A stretch of 50,049 nt of DNA from positions 1-50,049 of the forward strand of contig NZ_JAMLDY010000025.1 in assembly GCF_024211255.1 (NCBI RefSeq), read 5' to 3'. The DNA comes from Sphingomonas liriopis. GTDB lineage: Bacteria > Pseudomonadota > Alphaproteobacteria > Sphingomonadales > Sphingomonadaceae. Below the pieces are notes generated by a model. It did not search any database, was not told the origin of the DNA, and saw only the letters and a list, made by a program, of their open reading frames with translations. The stretch's first letter is position 1. The number at the start of each line of letters is the position of its first letter. Made by a program: the position numbers and the translations under genes. This document shows, piece after piece, positions 15,542 to 26,240 of the stretch.

Positions 15542-15651
15542 CGTCCTCACCCCGGACTTGTTCCGGGGTCCACCGTGCGGCGGGGGAAGAGCTTGAGCCT
15601 CTTGCCTCTCGCTCGTGGCGAAGTGGACCCCGGAACACGTCCGGGGTGACG
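15542..15651 (+). repeat. Family A paired-hairpin repeat, copy 1
   Basis: Two inverted arms, each a hairpin of the form CCCCGGA-N5-TCCGGGG, enclose about 50 bases. The left loop is CTTGT and the right arm loop reads ACACG. The interior contains GAGCCTCTTGCC, shared with other copies, so the whole element and not only the arms is repeated. It lies in the 291-base gap between the divergent DUF808 and oligopeptidase B genes. Confidence 0.85.
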
Positions 15652-15724
15652 AAAGGAAACTGGACGAGGGCGTGAGCCTCAAGACCGTTTCCCATCCCCT
15701 GCCATCGTGTTCTAAGGCAAGGCG

Positions 15725-17800
15725 ATGACCGAGCCCACGCCCCCCGTCGCCGAACGCCGTCCGCACAGCTTCACCGCGCATGGCGTGACGATCGAAGACC
15801 CCTATGCCTGGCTGAAGGACCCGAACTATCCCGAGGTCGACGATGCCGACGTGCTCGCCTATCTCGAGGCGGAGAACGCCTATTTCGAAAGCGTGATGGC
15901 GCCGCACCGGCCGCTGGTCGACCGGCTGTACGAAGAGATGAAGGCGCGGATCAAGGAGGATGAATCCTCCGTGCCGCAGAAGGACGGCGACTGGGTCTAT
16001 TGGACTGCCTACGAGACCGGTGGCCAGTATCGGAAGTGGTGGCGCAAGCCCGCCAACAATCAGGATGGGGCGGGCGGCGACGACCAGCTGCTGCTCGACG
16101 AGCCGGCGCTGGCCGAGGGCAAGGAGTATTTCCGGCTCGGCGCGTTCGCGGTCAGCAACGACGGCCGTTACCTCGCCTATGGAATCGACGACAGCGGCGC
16201 CGAACGGTTCGAGGTGCGGGTCAAGGATCTCGATACCGGCGAGCATCTGCCGGAGGTGATTCCGGGGATGCTGTCGGAGATCGTCTGGACGAGCGACGAT
16301 GCGGGGTTCCTGTATGGCGTCGCCAACGACCAGTGGCGGACCGACAATGCGCGCTTCCACCGGCTCGGCACGCCGGTGAGCGAGGACGTCGAGCTGTTCC
16401 ACGAGGACGACGAGGGCTATCGCGTCGCGGTCGCCGAGACGAGCGACCGGCAGTGGATCGTGATCGGCACCGGCGACCATGTGACGAGCGAAATCCGGCT
16501 GCTGCCCGCGAACGATCCCTTCGCCGAACCGATCCTCGTCGCTCCCCGGCAGGCGGGACGCGAATATGACGTCGATGCGCATGACGGTACGCTGTTCATC
16601 CACACCAACGATACCGATCCGATGTGGCGGCTGTGCACCGCCAGCATCGACGCGCCCGGGGAGTGGCACGAGCTGATCCCGGCGGACCCGCATTTCTACA
16701 TGACGGGGGTCGAATGCTACGCCGACTTCTTCGTGGTCGAGGGGCGACTGGACGGGTTGGATCAGATCGCGATCCACCGCTACGACGCGCCGACGGTGGC
16801 GCAGCGGATCACCTTTCCCGAGGCGAGCTATGCCGCGGGGCTGGGCGACAATCCCGAATATGCCGTCGACACGCTGCGGCTGGGCTATGAGTCGATGGTG
16901 ACGCCGGGAACGGTGTACGATTACGACGTCGCGAGCGGTGCGCTGACCGTGCTGAAGGTGCAGGAGATTCCGGCGGGGTACGACGCCGGCGGCTATGCCA
17001 CCGAGCGGTTGAAGATCAGGGTGCGCGACGGCACCGAGGTGCCGGTGTCGATCGTCTATCCCGCCGGCTTCGTGCGCGACGGGTCGCGGCCGTTGTTCCT
17101 CTATGCCTATGGGGCGTACGGCTATGCGATCCCGCCGGGGTTCTCGACCGGGCGATTGAGCCTGCTCGATCGCGGCTTCGCCTATGCCATCGCGCATATC
17201 CGCGGCGGCGACGACCTTGGCCAGCAATGGTATCACGACGGCAAGCTGGAGAAGCGCGTCAACACGTTCAACGACTTCGTCGATGTCGCGCAGGGGCTGA
17301 TCGATGGCGGCTGGACCAGTGCCGGGCGGATCGCCACCGCGGGGCGCTCGGCGGGGGGTGAGCTGATGGGGGCGGTGGTCAATTCGAACCCCGAATTGTG
17401 GGGCGCGGTGATCGCCGACGTGCCGTTCGTCGACGTGCTCAACACGATGCTCGACGCCGATCTGCCGCTGACCCCGGGGGAATGGCCCGAATGGGGCAAT
17501 CCAATTCTGGACAAGGCGGCGTTCGACCTGATCCGGTCGTACAGTCCGTACGACAATGTCGTCGCACAGGATTATCCGCCGTTGTTCATTTCGGGCGGGC
17601 TCAACGATCCGCGCGTGACGTACTGGGAGCCGGCGAAATGGGCGGCGAAATTGCGCGCCACGAAGACCGACGATAATTTGCTGCTCCTCAAGACCAACAT
17701 GGGCGCCGGGCATGGCGGCAAGTCGGGGCGGTTCGAGAGCCTGCGCGAGGCGGCGGAGGAGCATGCCTTCGTGCTGTGGCAGCTGGGGATCGACTCCTGA
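15725..17800 (+). CDS. ptrB: Oligopeptidase B (S9A prolyl-oligopeptidase family)
   Basis: A 691-residue serine peptidase. The N-terminal part, after PHSFTAHGVTIEDPYAWLKD, is the seven-bladed propeller that filters substrates. The C-terminal alpha/beta-hydrolase domain has AGRSAGGELMGA (catalytic Ser about 542), ISGGLNDPRVTYWEPAKW (Asp) and NMGAGHGGKSGR (His). It cleaves short peptides after Arg/Lys in the cytoplasm. AAGGCAAGG upstream supports the ATG. The 3' end overlaps the DedA frame by about 25 bases if that gene starts at its GTG, implying a ptrB-dedA-thioesterase operon. Confidence 0.95.
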   Translation: MTEPTPPVAERRPHSFTAHGVTIEDPYAWLKDPNYPEVDDADVLAYLEAENAYFESVMAPHRPLVDRLYEEMKARIKEDESSVPQKDGDWVYWTAYETGGQYRKWWRKPANNQDGAGGDDQLLLDEPALAEGKEYFRLGAFAVSNDGRYLAYGIDDSGAERFEVRVKDLDTGEHLPEVIPGMLSEIVWTSDDAGFLYGVANDQWRTDNARFHRLGTPVSEDVELFHEDDEGYRVAVAETSDRQWIVIGTGDHVTSEIRLLPANDPFAEPILVAPRQAGREYDVDAHDGTLFIHTNDTDPMWRLCTASIDAPGEWHELIPADPHFYMTGVECYADFFVVEGRLDGLDQIAIHRYDAPTVAQRITFPEASYAAGLGDNPEYAVDTLRLGYESMVTPGTVYDYDVASGALTVLKVQEIPAGYDAGGYATERLKIRVRDGTEVPVSIVYPAGFVRDGSRPLFLYAYGAYGYAIPPGFSTGRLSLLDRGFAYAIAHIRGGDDLGQQWYHDGKLEKRVNTFNDFVDVAQGLIDGGWTSAGRIATAGRSAGGELMGAVVNSNPELWGAVIADVPFVDVLNTMLDADLPLTPGEWPEWGNPILDKAAFDLIRSYSPYDNVVAQDYPPLFISGGLNDPRVTYWEPAKWAAKLRATKTDDNLLLLKTNMGAGHGGKSGRFESLREAAEEHAFVLWQLGIDS

Positions 17801-18363
17801 GCATCGAATCGCTCATCGCCGATTACGGGCTGGTCGCGATCTTCCTGGGCGCCGGGATCGAGGGCGAGACGATGGTGCTCGCCGGTGGATTGTTCGCGCA
17901 TGAGGGGATGCTGTCGCTGCCCGGTGCGGCGATCGCGGCGGCGGCGGGGTCGTTCGTCGCGGATCAGGGGTTCTTCGCCGCCGGGCGGCGCTTCCGCAAC
18001 CATCGCTGGGTGCGGCGGGCGCAGGGCAAGCCGGCGTTCGCCAGGGCGCTGGAGACGCTGGAACGCCGTCCGATCGGGTTCATCTTCGCCTTCCGCTTCC
18101 TCTATGGCCTGCGCACGGTCAGCCCGATCGCGATCGGCACCAGCGACGTGCCGACGCGCACCTTCCTGTGGATCAACGCGGTCGCGGCGGCGGTGTGGGG
18201 GGTGCTGTTCACCGGCCTGGGCTACGTGTTCGGGACGGGAGTCGCCGAATTGCTCGGCCGCTATCGCCCGCATGGGCGGCAGTGGCTGTGGGTGGCGGGG
18301 GCGGCGGTGGTGCTGGGTCTCGCATTCGGTGCGTTCCGCTGGTGGCGCAGGAGGGACGGATGA
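17776..18363 (+). CDS. DedA-family membrane protein
   Basis: A 195-residue polytopic protein. From about residue 9 it reads SIESLIADYGLVAIFLGAGI, then EGETMVLAGGLFAHEG, the DedA 'E-x-x-x-P/L-GG' entry. FRFLYGLRTVSPIAIGTSDV is the family's 'F-G-R-F-x-P-x-x-R' equivalent. DedA/VTT proteins are proposed lipid or undecaprenyl-phosphate scramblases linked to proton gradients. The start is uncertain: GTG at 17776 overlaps ptrB, and a non-standard CTG at 17797 would also fit. The stop overlaps the next ATG as ATGA. Confidence 0.88.
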   Translation: MAAGDRLLSIESLIADYGLVAIFLGAGIEGETMVLAGGLFAHEGMLSLPGAAIAAAAGSFVADQGFFAAGRRFRNHRWVRRAQGKPAFARALETLERRPIGFIFAFRFLYGLRTVSPIAIGTSDVPTRTFLWINAVAAAVWGVLFTGLGYVFGTGVAELLGRYRPHGRQWLWVAGAAVVLGLAFGAFRWWRRRDG

Positions 18364-18755
18364 GCGCACGCTTCACGCTGACGATCACCGCGGTCGAGGA
18401 CGACATCGACGAGCTCGGCCACGTCAACAATGCGGTCTGGGTGCGCTGGATCCAGGATATCGCGGTGGCGCATTGGGACGCGGTCGCGCCGGCGGTGCAT
18501 CGCGAGACGATGGTGTGGGTCGTGACGCGCCACGAGATCGATTACCGCGGCAATGTGGTGGCGGGCGAGACGGTGACGGGCGAGACCTGGGTGCCGGAAC
18601 CGCCGAAGGGCGCGCGGTTCGATCGGCATGTGCGGTTCGTCGGCGCGGACGGCCGGGTCAAGGTGGAGGCGGTGACCACCTGGGCGCTGCTGGAGCGCAG
18701 CACCGGGCGGTTGCTGCGGGTGCGGCCGGAAGTGGCGGCGCCGTTTTTGTCCTGA
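18360..18755 (+). CDS. 4-hydroxybenzoyl-CoA thioesterase-like hotdog-fold acyl-CoA thioesterase
   Basis: A 131-residue hotdog-fold protein. The ATG overlaps the DedA stop (ATGA). ELGHVNNAVWVRWIQDIAVAHWD is the FadM/YbgC-type active-site motif with an early Asp/His-Asn pair (DELGHVNN), followed by the beta sheet VVTRHEIDYRGNVVAGETV and RFDRHVRFVG. Such enzymes hydrolyse acyl-CoA thioesters. Chain length cannot be inferred. A 130-base nested inverted repeat follows before the convergent ppc gene. Confidence 0.88.
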   Translation: MSARFTLTITAVEDDIDELGHVNNAVWVRWIQDIAVAHWDAVAPAVHRETMVWVVTRHEIDYRGNVVAGETVTGETWVPEPPKGARFDRHVRFVGADGRVKVEAVTTWALLERSTGRLLRVRPEVAAPFLS

Positions 18756-18757
18756 AT

Positions 18758-18887
18758 CCTCCCCGGCACGGGGAGGTGGCACCGCGTAGCGGTGACGGAG
18801 GGGGGCTTCCACCAATGGCATCGCTCGTGGAGACCCCCCTCCACCATTCGCTGCGCGAACGGTCCCCCTCCCCGTGCCGGGGAGGAA
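18758..18887. repeat. 130-bp nested inverted repeat (family F)
   Basis: The outer arms TCCTCCCCGGCACGGGGAGG and CCTCCCCGTGCCGGGGAGGA are perfect reverse complements and each can fold alone. Inside, CCGCGTAGCGGTGACGGAGG is followed by GGGGCTTCCACCA and then the inverse CCCCCCTCCACCATTCGCTG, so the inner part is also roughly palindromic. It fills the gap between the convergent thioesterase and ppc stops and may also end transcription from both sides. Confidence 0.75.
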
Positions 18888-18888
18888 T

Positions 18889-21573
<2,685 letters not shown>

Positions 21574-21724
21574 GCGACCATGCTGCGCTGCGGTAGGGGC
21601 GGGGTCAACCGCGGATGGGATTGGGGTGGGGATAGCGGGGGTTGGTCTGGTTGGTTCGTCCCCCGCGAACGCAGGGATATCGCTTAGGGTCGGGTGGCTG
21701 GCGTAGCGGCTTCCCCACCTCCTC

Positions 21725-21831
21725 CGTCACCGCGGACTTGTTCCGGGGTCCACGGTTCGGCCAGCGTGAAGCTGGAGTCTCTTGTCTGACGCCCGCGGCC
21801 CGGTGGACCCCGGAACAAGTCCGGGGTGACG
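21725..21831 (+). repeat. Family A paired-hairpin repeat, copy 2
   Basis: Arms CGGACTTGTTCCGGGGTCCA and GTGGACCCCGGAACAAGTCC are inverse to each other over more than 20 bases. The left arm has one stem-breaking change (CACCGCGGA for CACCCCGGA). The interior has GGAGTCTCTTGTC and GCGGCCCG as in the other copies. The 308-base space between ppc and the EF-hand gene (21574-21881) shows this element and no gene. Confidence 0.85.
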
Positions 21832-21881
21832 AAGGCGTTTGGATAGTCGGTCGGTGCGCAACCGACCGGGGCGTCCGGTCG

Positions 21882-22337
21882 CTACCGCGCGCCCGTGCCC
21901 CGGTTGCTCAGCGCATCGCCCAGCACCGGGCCGGTCGGCTGTGCCGCTGGTGCGCGGCCTGCGTCGCGGGCGGCGCGCCATTCGCTTTCCTCTTCGGAGG
22001 TGACGGTGCCGTCGTGGTTGAGGTCCATCTGGTCGAAGCGCCGGAGCGTGCCCTCGCTCCATTCGATCGCGCTGATCTGGCCGTCCTTGTCCCGGTCCAT
22101 CGCCATCAGGCGGCTGTTGGCGCGGGGCAGTTCGGTGGCGTCGAGATGGTCGTCGCCGTTGTGGTCGAGCCCGCGGAAGCGGCGCTCCATCGCGCTGGTG
22201 AAATCGACGCGGCTGGTCACCGCGGGCGGCACGAAGTCCGCCGCATTGGCATCCGCCGCGGCGAGCTTCTCGTCGCGCTTGCCGCAGCCTGTGAGCATGG
22301 TCACAACAACCAGGCCGATGATGATCCCCTGACGCAA
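21882..22337 (-). CDS. EF-hand lipoprotein
   Basis: A predicted secreted lipoprotein of 151 residues. A hydrophobic start (RQGIIIGLVVVTMLTGC) ends in the lipobox LTGC. The mature part has three calcium-type loops: DHNGDDHLDATE, DRDKDGQISAIE and DLNHDGTVTSEE, each with the D-x-D/N-x-D/G spacing. TTG at 22337 is preferred because AGGCGGGG precedes it and it leaves 19 bases after the HNH stop. An ATG at 22376 would add 13 residues but lacks a ribosome-binding site and overlaps that gene. Calcium binding in the periplasm is likely; no partner is known. Confidence 0.75.
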   Translation of the reverse strand: MRQGIIIGLVVVTMLTGCGKRDEKLAAADANAADFVPPAVTSRVDFTSAMERRFRGLDHNGDDHLDATELPRANSRLMAMDRDKDGQISAIEWSEGTLRRFDQMDLNHDGTVTSEEESEWRAARDAGRAPAAQPTGPVLGDALSNRGTGAR

Positions 22338-22356
22338 AACCCCGCCTTTCGTCTCG

Positions 22357-22923
22357 TTACGCTTCAAGCTCGACATCCCAGTAGAGCCAGTCGTGCCAGG
22401 TGTCGTGGAGATAGTTGGGCGGAAAGGCGCGGCCATGTTCCTGCAGATGCCAGTTGGTCGGGCGGATCGGCTCGACGTAGAGCGGCATGTGCGCCTGTTT
22501 CGGCGTGCGACCGCCCTTCTTGAGGTTGCACGGCGCGCAGGCGGTGACGACATTCTCCCACGTCGTCCGGCCGCCTTGCGCGCGCGGCACGACATGGTCG
22601 AAGGTGAGGTCGCGACCCTGCCCGCAATACTGGCAGGCGAAGCGGTCGCGCAGGAACAGGTTGAAGCGGGTGAAGGCGGGAAAGGCGGACGGACGCACAT
22701 ATTGCTTGAGCGCGATCACCGAGGGGAGCTTGATCTCCGCGGTCGGGCTGCGCACGGCGCGCTCGTAATGCGCGACGATATCGACGCGGTCGAGGAACAC
22801 CGCCTTGATCGCGGTCTGCCACGGCCAGACGCTGAGCGGGTAATAGGACAGCGGCGTGTAGTCGGCGTTGAGCACCAGCGCCGGACAGCTGTCGGGGTGA
22901 CGGATCAGATCGGGATGAAACAC
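22357..22923 (-). CDS. HNH endonuclease family protein
   Basis: A 188-residue protein. The GTG at 22923 is preferred because GGGAGGAG lies just upstream and the product then begins MFHPDLIRHPDSCPALVLNA, the usual family start; an ATG at 22953 is also in frame. CQYCGQGRDLTFDHVVPRAQ contains the zinc-binding CxxC and the HNH catalytic DH. The motif completes with NVVTACAPCNLKKGGRTP (Asn and second CxxC). The family is nearly universal in alphaproteobacteria and carries no methylase partner here, so it is probably a housekeeping DNA enzyme, not restriction. Confidence 0.9.
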   Translation of the reverse strand: MFHPDLIRHPDSCPALVLNADYTPLSYYPLSVWPWQTAIKAVFLDRVDIVAHYERAVRSPTAEIKLPSVIALKQYVRPSAFPAFTRFNLFLRDRFACQYCGQGRDLTFDHVVPRAQGGRTTWENVVTACAPCNLKKGGRTPKQAHMPLYVEPIRPTNWHLQEHGRAFPPNYLHDTWHDWLYWDVELEA

Positions 22924-23051
22924 GGCTCCTCCCACGGATTGCCCGCGAGCCATGTCGCCCACGAGAGTGACGCACGTATGACAGCACGGGCGATGGATGC
23001 GGGTCAAGCGGCTTGCGTTAACCTTTGGTCGCAAACCGGGCGGTGGGGCCG

Positions 23052-23912
23052 GTGAGCGGACTGGTCACACGCTTTGCGCCGAGCCCGACGGGGCGGCTGC
23101 ATCTGGGGCATGCCTATGCCGCGATCCGCGCGCATGACGTCGCGCGGGAGGCGGGCGGGCGGTTCCTGCTGCGGATCGAGGATATCGACGGGACGCGCAG
23201 TCGGGAGAGCCACGTCGCGGGGATCTTCGAGGATCTCGCGTGGCTGGGGTTGACGTGGGACGGGCCGGTTTTGCGGCAATCGACGCGCGGGGCCGCGTAC
23301 GAGGATGCGCTGGACCGGTTGCGGGCGATGGGGCTGCTCTACCCCTGTTTCTGTACGCGTGCCGATATCGCGGGAAGCGCCAGTGCGCCGCATCATGGGC
23401 CGGACGGGCTGGTCTATCCGGGCACCTGCCGCCGTCGTTCGGCCGGTGAGGTCGCGGGCCTGATCGCGGCGGGCGCGCCGCATGCGTGGCGGCTGGCGAT
23501 GGATGCGGCGGTGGCGCGGGTCGGGCCGCTGGTCTGGACCGATCGCATCGCGGGCGAGCAACGCGCCGATCCGGCGGCGTTCGGCGACGTCGTGCTGGCG
23601 CGCAAGGATGCGCTGGCGAGCTATCACCTTGCGGTCACGATCGACGATGCCGCGCAGGGGGTGACCGACGTGGTGCGCGGCGTCGACCTGTTGCGCGCGA
23701 CCGATGTTCAACGGTTGCTGCAGGCGCTGCTCGGGCTGCCGACGCCGGTCTATCGGCATCATCCGCTGCTGATCGGGGCCGACGGCGCGCGGCTGGCCAA
23801 GCGCAACGGCGCGCCGGCGCTCGCCGATCTGCGGGAAGCGGGAGAGGACGGTTCGGCGCTCGCCGCGGCGCTGCGTGCCGGGCGGCTTCCCATCGGCGCC
23901 CGGGAGGAGTAG
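23052..23912 (+). CDS. gluQ: Glutamyl-Q tRNA(Asp) synthetase (GluQRS)
   Basis: A 286-residue truncated glutamyl-tRNA synthetase paralogue. LVTRFAPSPTGRLHLGHAYA holds the HIGH motif (HLGH), and RIEDIDGTRS binds glutamate. The zinc site is formed by CFCTR and YPGTCRR, and LLIGADGARLAKRNGAP is the KMSKS-like loop. It lacks the anticodon-binding domain. The enzyme attaches glutamate to queuosine 34 of tRNA-Asp. A YhhQ queuosine-precursor transporter is also in the window (31422). GTG at 23052 is chosen from conservation; TTG 23025 and GTG 23043 are alternatives. Confidence 0.92.
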   Translation: MSGLVTRFAPSPTGRLHLGHAYAAIRAHDVAREAGGRFLLRIEDIDGTRSRESHVAGIFEDLAWLGLTWDGPVLRQSTRGAAYEDALDRLRAMGLLYPCFCTRADIAGSASAPHHGPDGLVYPGTCRRRSAGEVAGLIAAGAPHAWRLAMDAAVARVGPLVWTDRIAGEQRADPAAFGDVVLARKDALASYHLAVTIDDAAQGVTDVVRGVDLLRATDVQRLLQALLGLPTPVYRHHPLLIGADGARLAKRNGAPALADLREAGEDGSALAAALRAGRLPIGAREE

Positions 23913-23922
23913 GCTTGCGCGC

Positions 23923-24153
23923 ATGAACACCTTCCTCGTCATACTGCTGATCGCGGCGATGCTGGCGACGGTGGTCGCGCTGGTCCGCGGCATCATCGCC
24001 TTCCTCCAGGAAAGCCACGCGCAGGTTCGCGGCGGTGAGGGGCCGTCGGCGGCGTCGCTGAAATCGAACCGGATGATGCAGCAGCGCATCTTCTTCCAGG
24101 CGCTGGCGATCCTGATCGTCGTCGTGATCCTGTTCGCCGCCGGGCGCACCTGA
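23923..24153 (+). CDS. HIG1-type twin transmembrane protein
   Basis: A 76-residue protein starting MNTFLVILLIAAMLATVVAL. It has two membrane helices joined by a loop containing SLKSNRMMQQRIFFQALA. The 'K/L-x-x-N-R-x-M-x-x-R-x-x-x-Q' pattern is that of HIG1-domain proteins, which in mitochondria associate with cytochrome oxidase supercomplexes and are common in alphaproteobacteria. It starts 10 bases after the gluQ stop. Association with respiratory complexes is inferred from the family. Confidence 0.85.
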   Translation: MNTFLVILLIAAMLATVVALVRGIIAFLQESHAQVRGGEGPSAASLKSNRMMQQRIFFQALAILIVVVILFAAGRT

Positions 24154-24170
24154 TCGCGCTTGTTTGCGTC

Positions 24171-24216
24171 CAAGGGCCTGAGTCTCAACGCACTTCGACA
24201 GGCTCAGCACGAACGG
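24171..24216 (-). repeat. Family B repeat, short copy
   Basis: The left arm is reduced to CAAGGGCCTGAGTCTCA. The right arm CTTCGACAGGCTCAGCACGA with ACGG is complete. It sits between the HIG1-type gene and the adenosyltransferase gene. Confidence 0.65.
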
Positions 24217-24242
24217 ATCACTTGAAGTTCTCATAGCTCATC

Positions 24243-24791
24243 ATGGTCAAGCTCAACCGCATCTACACGCGCACCGGCGACGCCGGGACGACGGGCCTCG
24301 TCGATGGATCGCGCGTGTCGAAGGCGGATGCGCGGATGGCGGCGATCGGCGACGTCGACGAGGCGAACAGCGCGATCGGGGCGGCGGTCGCGGCGCTGGC
24401 GGGGGCCGATCCGGCGGCGCGGCTGGTGGTGATCCAGAACGACCTGTTCGACCTCGGCGCGGATATCGCCACCCCCGAAGGCATCGACGGTGCGCTGCGC
24501 ATCGTGCCGGCGCAGGTCGCGCGGCTGGAGGCGGAGATCGACGCGATGAACGCGGGGCTGGCGCCCCTGACCAGCTTCATCCTGCCCGGTGGCGATGCCG
24601 CGGCGGCGGCGCTGCATCTGGCACGCGCGATCGTGCGGCGCGCGGAGCGGAGTGCGGTGGCGGTCGGCGGGTTGAACGTCGATGCGATGGCCTATCTCAA
24701 CCGCCTGTCCGACTGGCTGTTCGTCGCGGCGCGCGCGGTGAATGGGCGTGGCGAGGGCGACGTGCTGTGGCGGCCGGGGGCGAGCCGGTAG
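24243..24791 (+). CDS. PduO-type cob(I)alamin adenosyltransferase
   Basis: A 182-residue protein with the characteristic start KLNRIYTRTGDAGTTGLVDG, which is the ATP-binding loop. MAAIGDVDEANSAIG follows, and ARAIVRRAERSAVAV is the cobalamin/ATP-contacting helix with the conserved RRAER. It adenosylates cob(I)alamin or cob(I)yrinic acid diamide to make coenzyme B12. No cobalamin riboswitch or other B12 genes are near, so a salvage role is likely. The upstream sequence has only a weak ribosome-binding site and lies directly after a family B repeat. Confidence 0.93.
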   Translation: MVKLNRIYTRTGDAGTTGLVDGSRVSKADARMAAIGDVDEANSAIGAAVAALAGADPAARLVVIQNDLFDLGADIATPEGIDGALRIVPAQVARLEAEIDAMNAGLAPLTSFILPGGDAAAAALHLARAIVRRAERSAVAVGGLNVDAMAYLNRLSDWLFVAARAVNGRGEGDVLWRPGASR

Positions 24792-24800
24792 CCTGCCGAT

Positions 24801-24880
24801 CGTCACCCCGGCGCACGCTGGGGTCTGTGCATAGCGGATCCGCCTGCCGCCCGAAGACCCCAGCGTTCGCTGGGGTGACG
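24801..24880. repeat. 80-bp inverted repeat (family D)
   Basis: The arms CGTCACCCCGGCGCACGCTG (ending GGGTCT) and AGACCCCAGCGTTCGCTGGG (ending GTGACG) are inverse copies with a few mismatches. Each arm is itself a hairpin (CCCCGGCGCACGCTGGGG; CCCCAGCGTTCGCTGGGG). The organisation is as in family A but with a different stem. It may act as a terminator behind the adenosyltransferase gene. Confidence 0.8.
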
Positions 24881-24986
24881 GTTTGGGGCGGAGGCGTTTC
24901 TGCCGAAAACGTCCTGATCTGCTGCAACCCTTTCCGGTTTCGCGCGCTGTCCCGTCTTGCGGCGGAATAAGCGGGGGATATTGGCC

Positions 24987-26240
24987 ATGTTGAAGATCGC
25001 CCCGAAGCCCTCGATACCGCTCGTCGCACGGTACGAAGCGGTGCGTGCGCTGACGCTGGCGCTGACCGCGCCGCTGTCCGATGCCGATGCGACCGTGCAG
25101 TCGATGCCCGATGCGTCGCCGGCCAAATGGCATCTGGCGCATACGACGTGGTTCTTCGAGACGTTCGTGCTGCGCGATTCCGTGCCGGGTTATCGGCTGC
25201 ACGACGAGCGTTTTCCGTTCCTGTTCAACAGCTATTACGAGGCGGAGGGGCGGCGCCATGCGCGCGACCGCCGCGGGATGATTACCCGGCCGACGCTGGA
25301 CGAGGTGCGCGCCTATCGCGCCTATGTCGATGCGGCGCTGGTCGCGGCGCTGCCCGATCTGCCCGCTGCGGCGCAGGAATTGGTGGCGCTCGGCTGTCAT
25401 CACGAGGAGCAGCATCAGGAGCTGCTCGTCACCGACATGCTCCACCTGTTCGGCGAAAACCCGCTCGAACCGGCGATCTGGCCAGCGGCGCCCAAGGTGC
25501 CGGTGGCGATGCCCGCCGCGATCCGCTGGATCGAACGGCCGGCGGGGATCGTGCGGGTCGGGCATGACGGTGATGGCTTCGCGTTCGATTGCGAGGGGCC
25601 GCGGCACGATGCGCTGCTCGTGCGCCATGCGATCGCCGACCGCACCGTCACCAACGGCGAATGGGCGGCGTTCATCGCCGATGGCGGTTATCGCGACCCG
25701 GCGCATTGGCTCGCCGATGGTTGGGCGTGGGTGAAGGCGGAAGGGATTTCCGCGCCACTGTATTGGGAAGAGCAGGACGGCGGCTGGACGCGGTTCGGGC
25801 TCGATGGACGACGTGGACTCGACCCCGCCGCGCCGGTGACGCATGTCAGCTTCTACGAGGCGGATGCCTATGCCAGCTGGGCGGGCGCGCGGCTGCCGAC
25901 CGAGTTCGAATGGGAGGCGGCGGCACAGGCCCATGACGCGGCGGGCGGCAACCAGCTCGACGCCGCGGGGCCGGTCGAGCCGCGGCCGGCAACAAATGCG
26001 CCGGGCTTCTTCGGCGACGTCTGGGAATGGACGGGCAGCGCCTATCGTCCCTATCCCGGCTTTCGTGCCTGCGAGGGCGCGGTCGGCGAATATAACGGCA
26101 AGTTCATGAGCGGCCAGTTCGTGCTGCGCGGCGGCAGCTGCGCGACCCCGCGCGGCCATGCGCGGGCGAGCTATCGCAATTTCTTCTATCCCCACCAGCG
26201 CTGGCAGTTCACCGGCGTGCGGCTCGCCAAGGACGTCTGA
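24987..26240 (+). CDS. egtB: Ergothioneine biosynthesis protein EgtB
   Basis: A 417-residue non-heme iron sulfoxide synthase. It joins a sulfur donor (gamma-glutamylcysteine or cysteine) to trimethylhistidine (hercynine) using oxygen. The N-terminal DinB-like domain has [16 protein letters not shown] and [19 protein letters not shown]; the likely iron ligands are one His of the first motif (about 49 or 52) and the H139-x3-H143 pair. The C-terminal FGE-sulfatase domain shows [31 protein letters not shown] and [20 protein letters not shown]. It ends directly before egtD (TGA then ATG, no gap), so the two are co-translated. Confidence 0.95.
   Translation: MLKIAPKPSIPLVARYEAVRALTLALTAPLSDADATVQSMPDASPAKWHLAHTTWFFETFVLRDSVPGYRLHDERFPFLFNSYYEAEGRRHARDRRGMITRPTLDEVRAYRAYVDAALVAALPDLPAAAQELVALGCHHEEQHQELLVTDMLHLFGENPLEPAIWPAAPKVPVAMPAAIRWIERPAGIVRVGHDGDGFAFDCEGPRHDALLVRHAIADRTVTNGEWAAFIADGGYRDPAHWLADGWAWVKAEGISAPLYWEEQDGGWTRFGLDGRRGLDPAAPVTHVSFYEADAYASWAGARLPTEFEWEAAAQAHDAAGGNQLDAAGPVEPRPATNAPGFFGDVWEWTGSAYRPYPGFRACEGAVGEYNGKFMSGQFVLRGGSCATPRGHARASYRNFFYPHQRWQFTGVRLAKDV

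Noticed and set aside
15539..17764. 741-codon minus-strand frame opposite oligopeptidase B
   Set aside because: Antisense shadow; its N- and C-terminal parts also run through repeat DNA.
24154..24242. Cobalamin riboswitch before the adenosyltransferase
   Set aside because: The space is short and filled by a family B repeat; no B12-box-like sequence is visible.
24231..26195. 654-codon minus-strand frame opposite the adenosyltransferase and egtB
   Set aside because: Shadow frame with biased composition and no domain; both plus-strand genes are well supported.
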